A stretch of 64,000 nt of DNA from UBA7985 sp002711265 (GTDB lineage Bacteria > Pseudomonadota > Alphaproteobacteria > UBA7985): NCBI GenBank assembly GCA_965660945.1, contig CBFIBS010000009.1, positions 48,434 through 112,433 of the forward strand. The letters run 5' to 3'. Positions 42,473-51,867 of this stretch are shown here, piece by piece. Position 1 is the first letter of the stretch. Each line of letters starts with the position of its first letter. Under the pieces are notes generated by a model, which ran no database searches, had not been told where the DNA came from, and worked only from the letters and a program-made list of their open reading frames with translations. The position numbers were made by a program, and so were the translations under genes.

Positions 42473-43399
42473 ATGAGTTCATCCCTTCAAATCGGCACGC
42501 GGGGATCGGTGCTGGCGCTGGCACAGACCGACTGGGTGCTGGGCGAGCTGCGCCGGGCAGCGCCGGGTCAGGACATGGGCCGCGTCATCATCGAAACCGA
42601 AGGCGACCGCGACCAGACCTCCAGCCTTGCCAGCTTTGGCGGGGTCGGTGTTTTTGTGGCTGAGTTGCAGGCCGCCATTCTCGACCGCCGGGTCGATGCA
42701 GCGGTGCATTCGTTCAAGGACATGGCCAGCCGGCCGACGCTGGGCCTGCGCCAGTACTTTCCCGAGCGCGAAGACGTCTGCGATGTGCTGGTGGGGGGCG
42801 CGCTCGAAGACCTGCCGCAGGGCGCCCGGGTCGGGACCGGCAGCCCGCGCCGGGTGGCGCAACTGCGCCGCCGCCGCCCGGATCTCGATATCCAGCCCAT
42901 TCGCGGCAATATCACCACGCGCCTGTCCCGGCTGAACACCGGTGATTTCGATGCCATTGTGCTGGCCAAGGCGGGCCTCAAGCGGGCTGGCTTGTTCGAA
43001 CCCGCGCGTGATTTCGACCTAGACCCCATGGATTTCACCCCGGCCACGGGGCAGGGGCAGCTGGCCATCGAGTGCCGCGCGGATGACAGCCTGCCCATTG
43101 AAGATACGGTGCTCTCCAGCGCCATCGACCGTCGACTGGCCGTGGTCGAGCGCTACTTCGCCCGCGAACTGAACTTTGGCTGTCACACCCCCGCCGCCGT
43201 CTGGGCGCGGGTCAATGGCCGCCAGATCAGCGCCGTGATCGACGTGCTCAAGCACGATGGCAGCGAAAGCCTGAAGATTGAAGTGCCGGTGCCGCTGGCG
43301 GGCACCGAAGCGGATCTGCAGGAAGCCATGCGGCAGGCCGAGGAGCGCGGTATTCGCGCCTTTACTGCGCTGGTTGGCGCCGATACCGGCGCGTCCTAG
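42473..43399 (+). CDS. hemC: hydroxymethylbilane synthase
   Basis: Porphobilinogen deaminase of tetrapyrrole biosynthesis, 308 residues. LQIGTRGSVLALAQTDWV is at the N-terminus and GDRDQTSSLASFGGVGVFV follows. The dipyrromethane-cofactor cysteine is Cys237 in ELNFGCHTPAA, where most homologues have GGCH. ATG at 42473 matches the family; longer frames to the left are not coding. It is divergent from the FAH-family gene and ends three bases from the convergent GNAT gene. Confidence 0.95.
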   Translation: MSSSLQIGTRGSVLALAQTDWVLGELRRAAPGQDMGRVIIETEGDRDQTSSLASFGGVGVFVAELQAAILDRRVDAAVHSFKDMASRPTLGLRQYFPEREDVCDVLVGGALEDLPQGARVGTGSPRRVAQLRRRRPDLDIQPIRGNITTRLSRLNTGDFDAIVLAKAGLKRAGLFEPARDFDLDPMDFTPATGQGQLAIECRADDSLPIEDTVLSSAIDRRLAVVERYFARELNFGCHTPAAVWARVNGRQISAVIDVLKHDGSESLKIEVPVPLAGTEADLQEAMRQAEERGIRAFTALVGADTGAS

Positions 43400-43402
43400 G
43401 CG

Positions 43403-43975
43403 CTAGAGCCCGGCCTTGGCCTGCACCAGAAAGTCTGCGAGGCGCTGCCGCGCGCGCCAGAAGGCCGCCGACAGCCCGTAGACCAGCATTTTCTGCCGCC
43501 CGCGATAAAAACTCTGTTCGAGGTTGAAGCCGAGGTCTTCGACCAGCGCCTGGCTGGCTTTGTTGTCGTCGCTGAGTACGGCCACCACACGCTCCAGCCG
43601 GCCGTCTTCGAGGGCAAAGCTGACAATCCCGGTCATGGCTTCGCGGGCATAGCCGCGACCGCGTGCGGCGGGCAGCAGGCTGTACCGCACCGCCAGCCCC
43701 AGCCCGTCCGGCCGCAGCATCAGCCCGGCCTCGCCGACGAATTCACCGCTATCACGCTCGAACACCCCGAACATGCCCACACCGCGGGCCTCCCACAGCC
43801 CCTCGAAGGTGCGCAGGGTTTCCAGCGCCGCTGCACGGTCCTGCACGCCCTCGAGCATGCGCTCCATGGCAGCGGGGTCGGTGCGCAGCGCCAGAACCGT
43901 ATCCAGATCGGAGGTCCGCAGCGCCCGCAGGCGCAGGCGCGGGGTCTGCAGCTCAAGGGCAGGGGGCAAGGTCAT
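43403..43975 (-). CDS. GNAT family N-acetyltransferase (RimJ/RimL type)
   Basis: 190 residues. LETPRL-like opening (LQTPRLRLRALRTSDLD), the acetyl-CoA loop RGRGYAREAM (about 113-122) and VVAVLSDDNKASQALVEDLGF are typical of the ribosomal-protein/generic amine GNAT group. ATG at 43975 (MTLPPALELQ) is the natural start and lies ten bases after pbpC, which is on the same strand, so they may be co-transcribed. The acceptor is unknown. Confidence 0.87.
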   Translation of the reverse strand: MTLPPALELQTPRLRLRALRTSDLDTVLALRTDPAAMERMLEGVQDRAAALETLRTFEGLWEARGVGMFGVFERDSGEFVGEAGLMLRPDGLGLAVRYSLLPAARGRGYAREAMTGIVSFALEDGRLERVVAVLSDDNKASQALVEDLGFNLEQSFYRGRQKMLVYGLSAAFWRARQRLADFLVQAKAGL

Positions 43976-43985
43976 GGCAATCTGC

Positions 43986-46145
43986 TTAGCGAAGCGCGGC
44001 GAGATTGGCAAAGGTGTCCATGATTTCAACGCGAGCCTCGACCGTGCGGCCGGCACCGTCCACCACGCTCAGGATATAGAAACCTGGCCCGGCGGGGCGC
44101 CAGGTCAGCTGACGGCTGATCGAGTGGGCCAGCGGCAGCCCGTCGACGAACAGGCGGAAGGGGCGCTGCCCTCCGCTCAGCCGCAGGGCCAGGGGCTGTC
44201 CTTCGGCAAGCGGGATCGCGGCTTCATCGGTCGGAAACACCAGGCTGAGGGGGTCGGGGTCGTCCGCGTCCAGCCCGGCGAGGTGGCTGAGGGCGGCCGG
44301 GCGGCCCGCGAGAATTTCGCGCATGCGGCCCTCGGGCTGGCGCAAGCGGCGGGTGTTATCCAACCCGGCGAAGGCGCGCAGCAGCACCGGGACAGCGTCA
44401 GCCAAGCCGACCAGCGAGCCGGTGGGCTGGTTGTCCGCCCGCCCCAGCCAGACCGCGATCACGTGCTGGCCGTCGTAGCCGATGGCCCAGGCGTCGCGGT
44501 GGCGCGCCGACGTCCCGGTTTTGAAGGCGACCCGCGGCAGGTCTTCGGCATCAGGGAGCAGCGGTTGCGGGCTTTCGGCGAGGATCGCCGTCACCTGCGC
44601 CGCGCTCCTTGGCCCGATGAAGGGCTTCGGACGGGTTGCGCTGCACTGCGCCGGGGTTTCGCACAGCGGCCGCACGGCGCCATCGGTGGCAAAGGCGGTG
44701 AACAGGGCCGCGAGGTCTTCCATGCGCAGGCTGACCCCGCCCAGCGCCAGCGATAGCCCGACACTGCCCGGCGCGCCCTGATTGGCCGGGTGGATGCCCG
44801 CGCGGTTGAGGGCTTCCAGCGCGCGTTCCGGCCCCACCGCCTGCAGCAGCGCGACGGCGGGGGGATTCAGGGACTGTTGCAGGGCAGCATAGGCCTGCAC
44901 CCGGCCCTGACGCGAGCGGGAGAAGTTCTCCGGCTGGTAGCCTTGGAAGTTGCGCTGGTCGTCGGGCAGCCAGGTGGCCGGGTGCGCCAGACCCGCTTCG
45001 AAGGCCAGCGCATAGATTGCTGGTTTGAGCGCTGATCCCGGGGAGCGGGGCGCACGGGTCAGGTCCAGCCGCGCGCCCGCGCGCTCCTCGAAGTAGCCCG
45101 AAGAGCCAACCCGCGCGCGCACGGCCCCGGTATCGGCGTCGATCACCAGCATCGCGCCGTTGATCGTCCCGGCGTAGCGGTCGAGAGCTGCGGTGAGCAG
45201 AGCTTCGAGCGCGATCTGCGTGTCGGCGTGCAGCGTGGTCTGAACCGTGGCGTCGTCCCTGAAGCCGCCTTCACTGCCGCTATCTTCCCACAACCGTTCG
45301 GCCAGCGTCGGCGCATAGAAGGGCATGGACAGCCGCCGGGTCGGCACGGGCTCGCGCTTGGCGCGTTCCGCCTCCTCGTGGCTGAGGATGTCCCGGGCAA
45401 CCAGCACGTCCAGCACGCGGTTGCGGGCGGCTTCAGCCTGCTGGGGGAAACGGTCGGGCCGACGCCCGGCCGGGTTCTGGGGCAGGGCGACGAGCAGCGC
45501 GCTCTCCGCCCATGTCAGCTCGGCCGGTGCCTTGCCGAAGTAGAGTCGTGTGGCGGCGGCGACGCCGTCAATGTTGCCGCCGAAGGGGGCCGTGAGGAGG
45601 TAGAGGTCGAGGATTTCGTGCTTGTTGAAGCGGCGCTCCAGCTGCCAGGCGCGCAGGATTTCCAGCACTTTTGCCTGAGCCGTCCGATCGGGGCGGGGCT
45701 CCAGCAGGCGCGCGGTCTGCATGCTCAGGGTCGAGCCGCCTGAGACGATCCGACCGGCGAGCGCCGAGGTCACCACCGCCCTTGCAAGGCCGCGGTAGTC
45801 GGCCCCGCCGTGGGCATAGAACCGCCGGTCTTCGAAGGCGAGCAGGGCGCGCAGATAGCGCGGGTCCACGTCCGAAACTCGCGCGGGCAGGCGCCAGTAT
45901 CCGGCCGGCGAGGTTCCGGCACGCAGCAATTTTCCGTCTACGTCGAGCAGGGTTGGGCTCAGGTCCAACGCCCGGGTCAGTGGTGGCGGCAGGGCGCGGT
46001 CCGCCACCGCGATCGCGAACAGGAACAGCCCGCCCACGGCAACAGTGAGCCACGCACGCGCCGCCGCTGGCACCGGGATGCTGAAGCGTTTCAGCCCCAT
46101 CAACCCCCTTAGCCCGCTCAGCTTCATGGCCCGCCGAAACCGCAC
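43986..46145 (-). CDS. pbpC: penicillin-binding protein 1C
   Basis: 719 residues, bifunctional glycosyltransferase/transpeptidase. A membrane helix at about 30-50 is followed by the glycosyltransferase motif FEDRRFYAHGGADYRG, then the transpeptidase motifs SPGSALKP (nucleophile Ser), and KTGTSARHRDAW. The C-terminal domain is the PBP1C type. GTG at 46145 has GAGG nine bases upstream. The gene follows the alpha-2-macroglobulin gene by 26 bases, the conserved yfhM-pbpC pairing in which the macroglobulin traps attacking proteases while PbpC repairs the wall. Confidence 0.93.
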   Translation of the reverse strand: MRFRRAMKLSGLRGLMGLKRFSIPVPAAARAWLTVAVGGLFLFAIAVADRALPPPLTRALDLSPTLLDVDGKLLRAGTSPAGYWRLPARVSDVDPRYLRALLAFEDRRFYAHGGADYRGLARAVVTSALAGRIVSGGSTLSMQTARLLEPRPDRTAQAKVLEILRAWQLERRFNKHEILDLYLLTAPFGGNIDGVAAATRLYFGKAPAELTWAESALLVALPQNPAGRRPDRFPQQAEAARNRVLDVLVARDILSHEEAERAKREPVPTRRLSMPFYAPTLAERLWEDSGSEGGFRDDATVQTTLHADTQIALEALLTAALDRYAGTINGAMLVIDADTGAVRARVGSSGYFEERAGARLDLTRAPRSPGSALKPAIYALAFEAGLAHPATWLPDDQRNFQGYQPENFSRSRQGRVQAYAALQQSLNPPAVALLQAVGPERALEALNRAGIHPANQGAPGSVGLSLALGGVSLRMEDLAALFTAFATDGAVRPLCETPAQCSATRPKPFIGPRSAAQVTAILAESPQPLLPDAEDLPRVAFKTGTSARHRDAWAIGYDGQHVIAVWLGRADNQPTGSLVGLADAVPVLLRAFAGLDNTRRLRQPEGRMREILAGRPAALSHLAGLDADDPDPLSLVFPTDEAAIPLAEGQPLALRLSGGQRPFRLFVDGLPLAHSISRQLTWRPAGPGFYILSVVDGAGRTVEARVEIMDTFANLAALR

Positions 46146-46171
46146 CGCGCCGCGCCTCGCCTCGCCCGCCC

Positions 46172-49100
46172 CTAGTTCAGCCGTCCTGCGCTGCCGCGGG
46201 CGTGGATCGCAGGCCGCATCATGGCCTCGACATAGGCGCCGGGCTGGACGACGTCGCCCGCCTGTGCCCGTCGCATGACGTAGTAGAGAGCGAAGGAACC
46301 GCGTTCGAGGAAGAAGCCGAACAGCACGCGATCAGCCCGCGCCTCGCCATAGTCGTAGTCCGTGGTCTGAAAGGCGGGTTCACCGTCGATCATGCAGACC
46401 CCCGGCAGCCACTGGGTGGTCGGGATCAGATCGCCGCGCTCCACCTCAGCGGCGTCTTCGCCTTCTTGCAGCGGGCAGTCGCCGGGCTCGCTCCATTCCT
46501 GCACCACGCTGTCGGGCAGGCCGACCTGCTCGACTTCAAAGCCCGCGGGCAGTAATTCGGCCGCGATATAGTCGAGGCTCTGGGCCTCGAATACCGTGCC
46601 GAACAGGCTCACCAGCACCCGCTGTCCGGGCGCCGGATTGGTCACGGGCTGGAGGGTTTCGAGGTCGAACATGGTGCGCTGGACCTCCATTCCCTGCGAC
46701 TGGGGTTGGTCAAGGTCCGCCGGCGTGCCCGACTGCCACAGGGTCACGAGCGCGGGTGTACCATCGGCTTCATTGGTGTCGCCCTCAGCACTCTGGTTGC
46801 TGATCACCAGACCTCCTTCGATGTCGGCGGGGTCCAGCGCCACGGCAGTGCCTACCGCAATCGGTTGGTCATTGAGGCTCAGGACCGGCGCGGTGCCGGG
46901 CTCTGCCGTTACCGCCAGCCCGTGGGCAAGCCGCAGCGCCCAGGCCCGTTCCTGCGTGCTCAGGTAAGGCCCATCCAGCGCCTTGATCGCGGCGGGAAGG
47001 GTCTCGGCTATGAAGGCCTCGCCCCCCGGCGTGTCGGCCAGCCCGCCTTCGACCAGCAAGGCCAGCGCTGCGAGCTGATCGCGCAGCACGCCGCCATAGT
47101 CGTAGAGGCGCATTGGGGCGGCTTCGATTATTGCACCGGGCAGGTCGAGCAGGCTGGTGAGCAGGGCGTCGCGGTCGCTGAAGTCGCCCACGGCGTGCGC
47201 GGCGACGGCCAGCGCCGCTTTGGCGAAATCATCGCCGGGGTGGAGGATCATTTCGTCGAACAGCAGCCGCTGGGCGGCCACGTCGGGCCGCTCGGCACGG
47301 GCTAGTATGGCTAGAGTATAGGCCTCGGTGCGCAGGCTCAGCTCAGTCTCGAAATAGGGGTCTTCGGCCTGCTCCAACCCGCGGGCGAGCCGGGCGACGA
47401 AAGCCTCGTGCAAAGCCGCTGCGCCGTCGATGCCCTCGGCCTTGGCCAGCCCGAGGAAATCGGCCGCGTAGGCTTGCAGGAACAGGTCACCGCTAGCGCT
47501 GCCGGGCCACAGCCCGATGATGCCATCCAGCCCCTGCCGGTTCTGCAGCGTCACCAGTGCTTCATTCAGGGCGAAGTCGAGGGTCGCCCGCCCCATCAGG
47601 CGGTCACCGCCGAGCAGCAGGCCAATGGCGCGGGAGGTCGTCTGCTCGGTGCAGCGAAAGGGGTAGTCGGCCAGCGACTGCGCCAGCGGCAGCGGATCGA
47701 CACCCAGCTCGGAGACACTCAGTCCCAGACTGGCATGGTTGAGCGCGGCGAGCTGTCCGGCGTCGAGGTTCAGCGTCTGGCCGGGGCCAAGCAGGAAGCT
47801 GTCCCGAACCAGCGAACGCGGGGCAGCCGGGCGGATTTCGATCGGGAATTCGCGGCGGATGGTCTGCTCGCCGATGGTCAGATCGATGATGACTTTGGTT
47901 GCGCCGATGACATCGGTCGCGCCCAGCCGGAGCGGCACGGGCTGCTGCGCCTTGGGGTCGAGATCGAGGCTCAGCTTGTTCGATCCGGCAACCAGATCGA
48001 GGTCCGTCTCCAGTTGAAGGCTGAGTTCGGCGGTCACGACCCGGTCCTGGGTGTTGCTGACCAGCAGGCGCACGTCGACTTCGTCGCCGGGGGCGAGGAA
48101 GCGCGGCAGGAACAGGTCAGCGACCACCGGGTCGCGGATCAGTAGGGTCTGTGATCCCACGCCGATGCGGCCCTGATCGGTCCAGACCAACGTCAGCAGG
48201 CGTCCACGCCCGGCAAAATCGGGCAGGTCGAAGGACAAGCTGCCGCCACCAGCCGCTGCATCGAGCGCCTGAACCCCGGTGCTCAGGGCCAGCGTCTCCT
48301 TGATGCGCGTGGTCAGCCCCATGGCCAGCGACATCTCCGCCATCGGGGCCATCGCGCGCATGGCAAACAGCGCGTCGTCGTAACCCTGCTCCAGCGCAGC
48401 GGCTTCCAGCCCCGAGGAGCTGATCAGCGCGGCGAAGGTATCGCGCAGTTCTGCGGGCAGGTCGAAGGGGTCGAGGAAGTGCCCCAGCGGGTCGGGGTCG
48501 CGGTAGCCGGTCATGCGCAGCACGCCGTCATCGATGATCCAGCCAAGCGCAAAGGCCTGCTCGCCCGGATTCAGGGGGCCGAGGTCAAGGGCCACGTTCA
48601 GCGGCTGCCGGGGCAGCACTTCGGCGCGGTCTTCGAGGTCGACCGAAACCGCGATCCGGTGGTCGCTGTGGTCGAAGCCGAGGAACGACGCACCCACGGC
48701 GCGCGCGGGCAGGGCGTCGACGCCCGTTGCCCCGGCGCTGTAGACCACGGGCAGCAGCCACAGGCCTTCGGCGTCCGGCCAGTCGGCGGGGATAGTGGCC
48801 TGCAGGCTGTTGCTGCCCTCGGCAATGGCGCCCAGATCGATCACGGCTGTTTTGCTGCCCACCATGTAAAGCTGGCCGGTCCCGGCCTGTGGGCTGTCGA
48901 GGGTCAGCGACAGGGTGTCACCGGGGCGCGGGGTATCGCCTTCCACCACGAGGCCAAGTCGCCCGGGCGCGCGGTCGACCTGGGGCAGGGCGCGCCAGCC
49001 GGCGTTGAACCGCAGCGAGGTCGCCGCCGCGCCGTTGTCCTCGACGACTTCAATTCGGTAAGCCCCCCAGTCTACGCGGACATCCAGCGGGGTTTCGCCG

Positions 49101-51592
49101 ATCAGGTCCAGCCTGCCTTCGGAAACAGGCAGGTCGATATAGCTGCTCTCGTAGTTCCAGCGTCCACCGTCAAAGTACCAGCGGTAGTCGTAAACCTCGC
49201 GGTAGAGCGTCCAGCTGACCGAGGCCTCGGCGGCTTCACCCCCGGCGGTCAGCGCCTGCAGGTCAAAGCGCAGCGCGGCGCCTTCTTCGACCGGCCGGTC
49301 AGCGTCGAAGGCCGGGCGCAGGCCCAGCAACACGCGCTCGCCGGCGAGCTTCACGGTCGCGGCAGTGCTTTCCTGTCGCCCGGCGGCATCGGTCACGACC
49401 GCGCGCAGATCGACCAGCGCCAGCCCGGTCTGATCGGGCAGGGTAAAGGCGGGGATCTCGAAGCTGACGCGGCCCGTGTCGTCCGTATCTTCAACCAGAT
49501 CGAAGGGCGCGGCGAATATGAAGTCTTCCTGTGCCAGACCCACGGTAAAGCCGTCGATCTGCGCCTGTGGGACCAGCGAGGCCATGAGGTGCACCGAAAG
49601 ATCCTGCGCCGGGGCGCCGAAGAGGTAGTCGACCTGCACCTCGATGCGGTCGCTGCCGTCCAGCTTCAGCGCCGGTGGATCGACAATCTCGATCTCGACC
49701 GATGGCGGCACGAAGTCGCTGACCGGGAGGGTCAGACTGCGCAGGGGAGGCAGATCGGCGGCCAGCGCGAGATCGAGGGTCCAGCGGCCCTGCCGCGCGC
49801 CAAAAGGCAGCGGAATTTCCACCTCGAACCCCCGGCCGGCGTCGATGCTGATATCGAATTCACCGCTGACTTCGCCAAAGGGGTTGCGCAGGGTTCCGGT
49901 CAGGCTGTCGGGGGCGATCACCGCCTGTCCCTCCGGCCCGGTGCCAACCTGCAGCAACCCGGCGACGCGGGCGGTCTCGCCCTCGCGGTAGGTGCCGCGA
50001 TCGGCCTTGACCCAGAGGTCAAGCGCGCTGTCCTTGATCGCGGGCAAACCGCGCGGGGTTTCGATCTCCACCGGTGTGCGCTCGAGCGCGAGGAAGGCAT
50101 CGCCCAGCGTCGGGTGGCTGGCGTAGAGGTAGAGCGGCTGGTTGCCGTCGCGCCCGCGCAGCTGCGGGGCGCTGAAGAAAGCAGTTGTTGGCGCCCCGGC
50201 TGCTTTCGCGATCGCCGTTGCCGGAGAGATGACGCGGTTGCCGCTGGTGATCATGTCCACGGACACCCCATCGAACACCGGCTGGCCGGTGCGGGTGTCG
50301 ACGGCCGTGACGAACAGGCCTTGGGGGGTCTTCACGGCCGTGAGGCCGAGGTCGGAGACCATCACCCATTTGATCTGCTCACCGCTGCGGAGATCGGGCG
50401 CACGCGCGGTCAGCAGATAAAGCCCGCGCTCCGCCGGGGCGCCGAGCATGTCCGCCAGCGCCAGCCCGTCGCGCCGTAGCTCGTGTTCGAGCATGTTGAC
50501 CCGAATAAGGCCTTCGAACACGGGCACGACGCTGGCGCGGAAGGCGTCACCGCTGCCCCCGCCATAGTCGTAGTAGGGGGCATCGCCGCCGCTGATCTGC
50601 CCCGGGGTCTGGGCCAGCAGGCCGTCGCGCAGCACCTGTTTGATGTTGCGTTCATCAAGGTGGTAGAGCCCCACCCGGATCTGCTCGTGGTTCACCGTTT
50701 CCAGCGCCACCAGCTGGCTGCCCGAAGCCGGCAGCATGTAGCCCTGTCCGGGCAGGGCGACTTCCGGGGTGCGTCCGGGTGTCTGCAGGCTGAGGGTGAC
50801 GCTCTCCCGCATGCGGGTGCCGCTGGCGCTCTTCAGGCCTTCGCGGATGGTGATGTCGTAGGTCTCGGCGAAATCTGCCCCGACGATGCACAGCTCGCGG
50901 CCATTGCCCCGGATCACGTAGTGCTCGACCGTGGGGCGGGGGCTGAGCGTGATCAGCTCGCGGTAGTCGACGCGGTGGGCGGCCTGCAGCGGACGGGAGA
51001 ACAGCAGGCACAGCTGGGCGAAATCACCTTGCTGTGCGGTCCAGCTCTTCGCCGGGCCGAACAGGCTGACCGCCCCGGCGAGCTCGCGCAGCTGCCACTC
51101 GAGGTCGTAACTCAGGGTCTCATCGCCGCTGTTGTCGGCAAGCCGGAGCACCGTCTGCGCCAGATTGATATCGCGGGGGCTGTCGAGCAGGTCCAGCGCC
51201 TCGACCGCCAGCGCGCGGGCGTGATCCGGCCGACCGGCGTTGCGCGCGACTGCAGCGGCCAGCAGCGCAGCCCGTCCGTCGTGGTCTGCATCCAGCGTCA
51301 GCGCCAGCAGCAGCCGGTAGCCGCTCTCGATGATATTCCAATCGTAGGTGTCGTAGGGCTGACTAAACAGCAGGCGATAGGCGTTGTTGCTCAGCTGGTC
51401 TCCGGCACCGGTCAGGTCGAGGAAACTGTAAGCGCCGAGGGTCGAGGCCCGGATCTCGTCGAGATCGTCGTGGTCGCGCAGCGACTGGGCCGTTGCGGCA
51501 CCCGTGAGCCCGAGGAGCAAACTGGCGGAGAGAGTGAAGGAGAGGGAAAGACCGATGAGGGCTGAGGACACGAAGCGAGACAGGGCGGACAA
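46172..51592 (-). CDS. bacterial alpha-2-macroglobulin family protein (YfhM-like)
   Basis: 1806 residues. It has MG-type beta domains, with MG2 in the first half and a YDYRWYFDGGRWNYE stretch near the middle. The thioester motif CTEQ is at about residue 1314, followed by an alpha-alpha toroid. TTG at 51592 is chosen because AAGGAGG lies eight bases upstream; this gives a clean signal peptide ending GLTGAATA-QS. There is no lipobox cysteine, unlike E. coli YfhM, so the protein may be soluble in the periplasm or anchored otherwise. It probably traps proteases by covalent attachment. First gene of the pair with pbpC. Confidence 0.92.
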   Translation of the reverse strand: MSALSRFVSSALIGLSLSFTLSASLLLGLTGAATAQSLRDHDDLDEIRASTLGAYSFLDLTGAGDQLSNNAYRLLFSQPYDTYDWNIIESGYRLLLALTLDADHDGRAALLAAAVARNAGRPDHARALAVEALDLLDSPRDINLAQTVLRLADNSGDETLSYDLEWQLRELAGAVSLFGPAKSWTAQQGDFAQLCLLFSRPLQAAHRVDYRELITLSPRPTVEHYVIRGNGRELCIVGADFAETYDITIREGLKSASGTRMRESVTLSLQTPGRTPEVALPGQGYMLPASGSQLVALETVNHEQIRVGLYHLDERNIKQVLRDGLLAQTPGQISGGDAPYYDYGGGSGDAFRASVVPVFEGLIRVNMLEHELRRDGLALADMLGAPAERGLYLLTARAPDLRSGEQIKWVMVSDLGLTAVKTPQGLFVTAVDTRTGQPVFDGVSVDMITSGNRVISPATAIAKAAGAPTTAFFSAPQLRGRDGNQPLYLYASHPTLGDAFLALERTPVEIETPRGLPAIKDSALDLWVKADRGTYREGETARVAGLLQVGTGPEGQAVIAPDSLTGTLRNPFGEVSGEFDISIDAGRGFEVEIPLPFGARQGRWTLDLALAADLPPLRSLTLPVSDFVPPSVEIEIVDPPALKLDGSDRIEVQVDYLFGAPAQDLSVHLMASLVPQAQIDGFTVGLAQEDFIFAAPFDLVEDTDDTGRVSFEIPAFTLPDQTGLALVDLRAVVTDAAGRQESTAATVKLAGERVLLGLRPAFDADRPVEEGAALRFDLQALTAGGEAAEASVSWTLYREVYDYRWYFDGGRWNYESSYIDLPVSEGRLDLIGETPLDVRVDWGAYRIEVVEDNGAAATSLRFNAGWRALPQVDRAPGRLGLVVEGDTPRPGDTLSLTLDSPQAGTGQLYMVGSKTAVIDLGAIAEGSNSLQATIPADWPDAEGLWLLPVVYSAGATGVDALPARAVGASFLGFDHSDHRIAVSVDLEDRAEVLPRQPLNVALDLGPLNPGEQAFALGWIIDDGVLRMTGYRDPDPLGHFLDPFDLPAELRDTFAALISSSGLEAAALEQGYDDALFAMRAMAPMAEMSLAMGLTTRIKETLALSTGVQALDAAAGGGSLSFDLPDFAGRGRLLTLVWTDQGRIGVGSQTLLIRDPVVADLFLPRFLAPGDEVDVRLLVSNTQDRVVTAELSLQLETDLDLVAGSNKLSLDLDPKAQQPVPLRLGATDVIGATKVIIDLTIGEQTIRREFPIEIRPAAPRSLVRDSFLLGPGQTLNLDAGQLAALNHASLGLSVSELGVDPLPLAQSLADYPFRCTEQTTSRAIGLLLGGDRLMGRATLDFALNEALVTLQNRQGLDGIIGLWPGSASGDLFLQAYAADFLGLAKAEGIDGAAALHEAFVARLARGLEQAEDPYFETELSLRTEAYTLAILARAERPDVAAQRLLFDEMILHPGDDFAKAALAVAAHAVGDFSDRDALLTSLLDLPGAIIEAAPMRLYDYGGVLRDQLAALALLVEGGLADTPGGEAFIAETLPAAIKALDGPYLSTQERAWALRLAHGLAVTAEPGTAPVLSLNDQPIAVGTAVALDPADIEGGLVISNQSAEGDTNEADGTPALVTLWQSGTPADLDQPQSQGMEVQRTMFDLETLQPVTNPAPGQRVLVSLFGTVFEAQSLDYIAAELLPAGFEVEQVGLPDSVVQEWSEPGDCPLQEGEDAAEVERGDLIPTTQWLPGVCMIDGEPAFQTTDYDYGEARADRVLFGFFLERGSFALYYVMRRAQAGDVVQPGAYVEAMMRPAIHARGSAGRLN

Positions 51593-51867
51593 AGAGCAGG
51601 CCTCCTTAGTCAAAATAGGTCATTGTCAGTAAGGGACTGATACCATTCATAATGATGGGCTTTGATTGAGGCGTCTTAGCGGCAGGACTTGGCAAAATTG
51701 CCCCGTTCTGGATGTAAACAAGGCCGGGGTCAGGGCAGCAAAAAAGCAACAATTGCACAGGCTGTCTCATTGCACCGGCCCGCCGGTCGGCCTAGGGTCT
51801 GCCGTTGCTGGACGGAGATCCCGTAAAGGGAGCCGGGCACGGACTTAGAAGGAGAGGAGGACGCAGC

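Noticed and set aside
48479..50479. 666-codon open frame on the strand opposite the alpha-2-macroglobulin gene
   Set aside because: It is antisense to a gene with clear domain structure; its protein is Arg/Gln/Gly-rich with no family motif, as expected in high-GC DNA.
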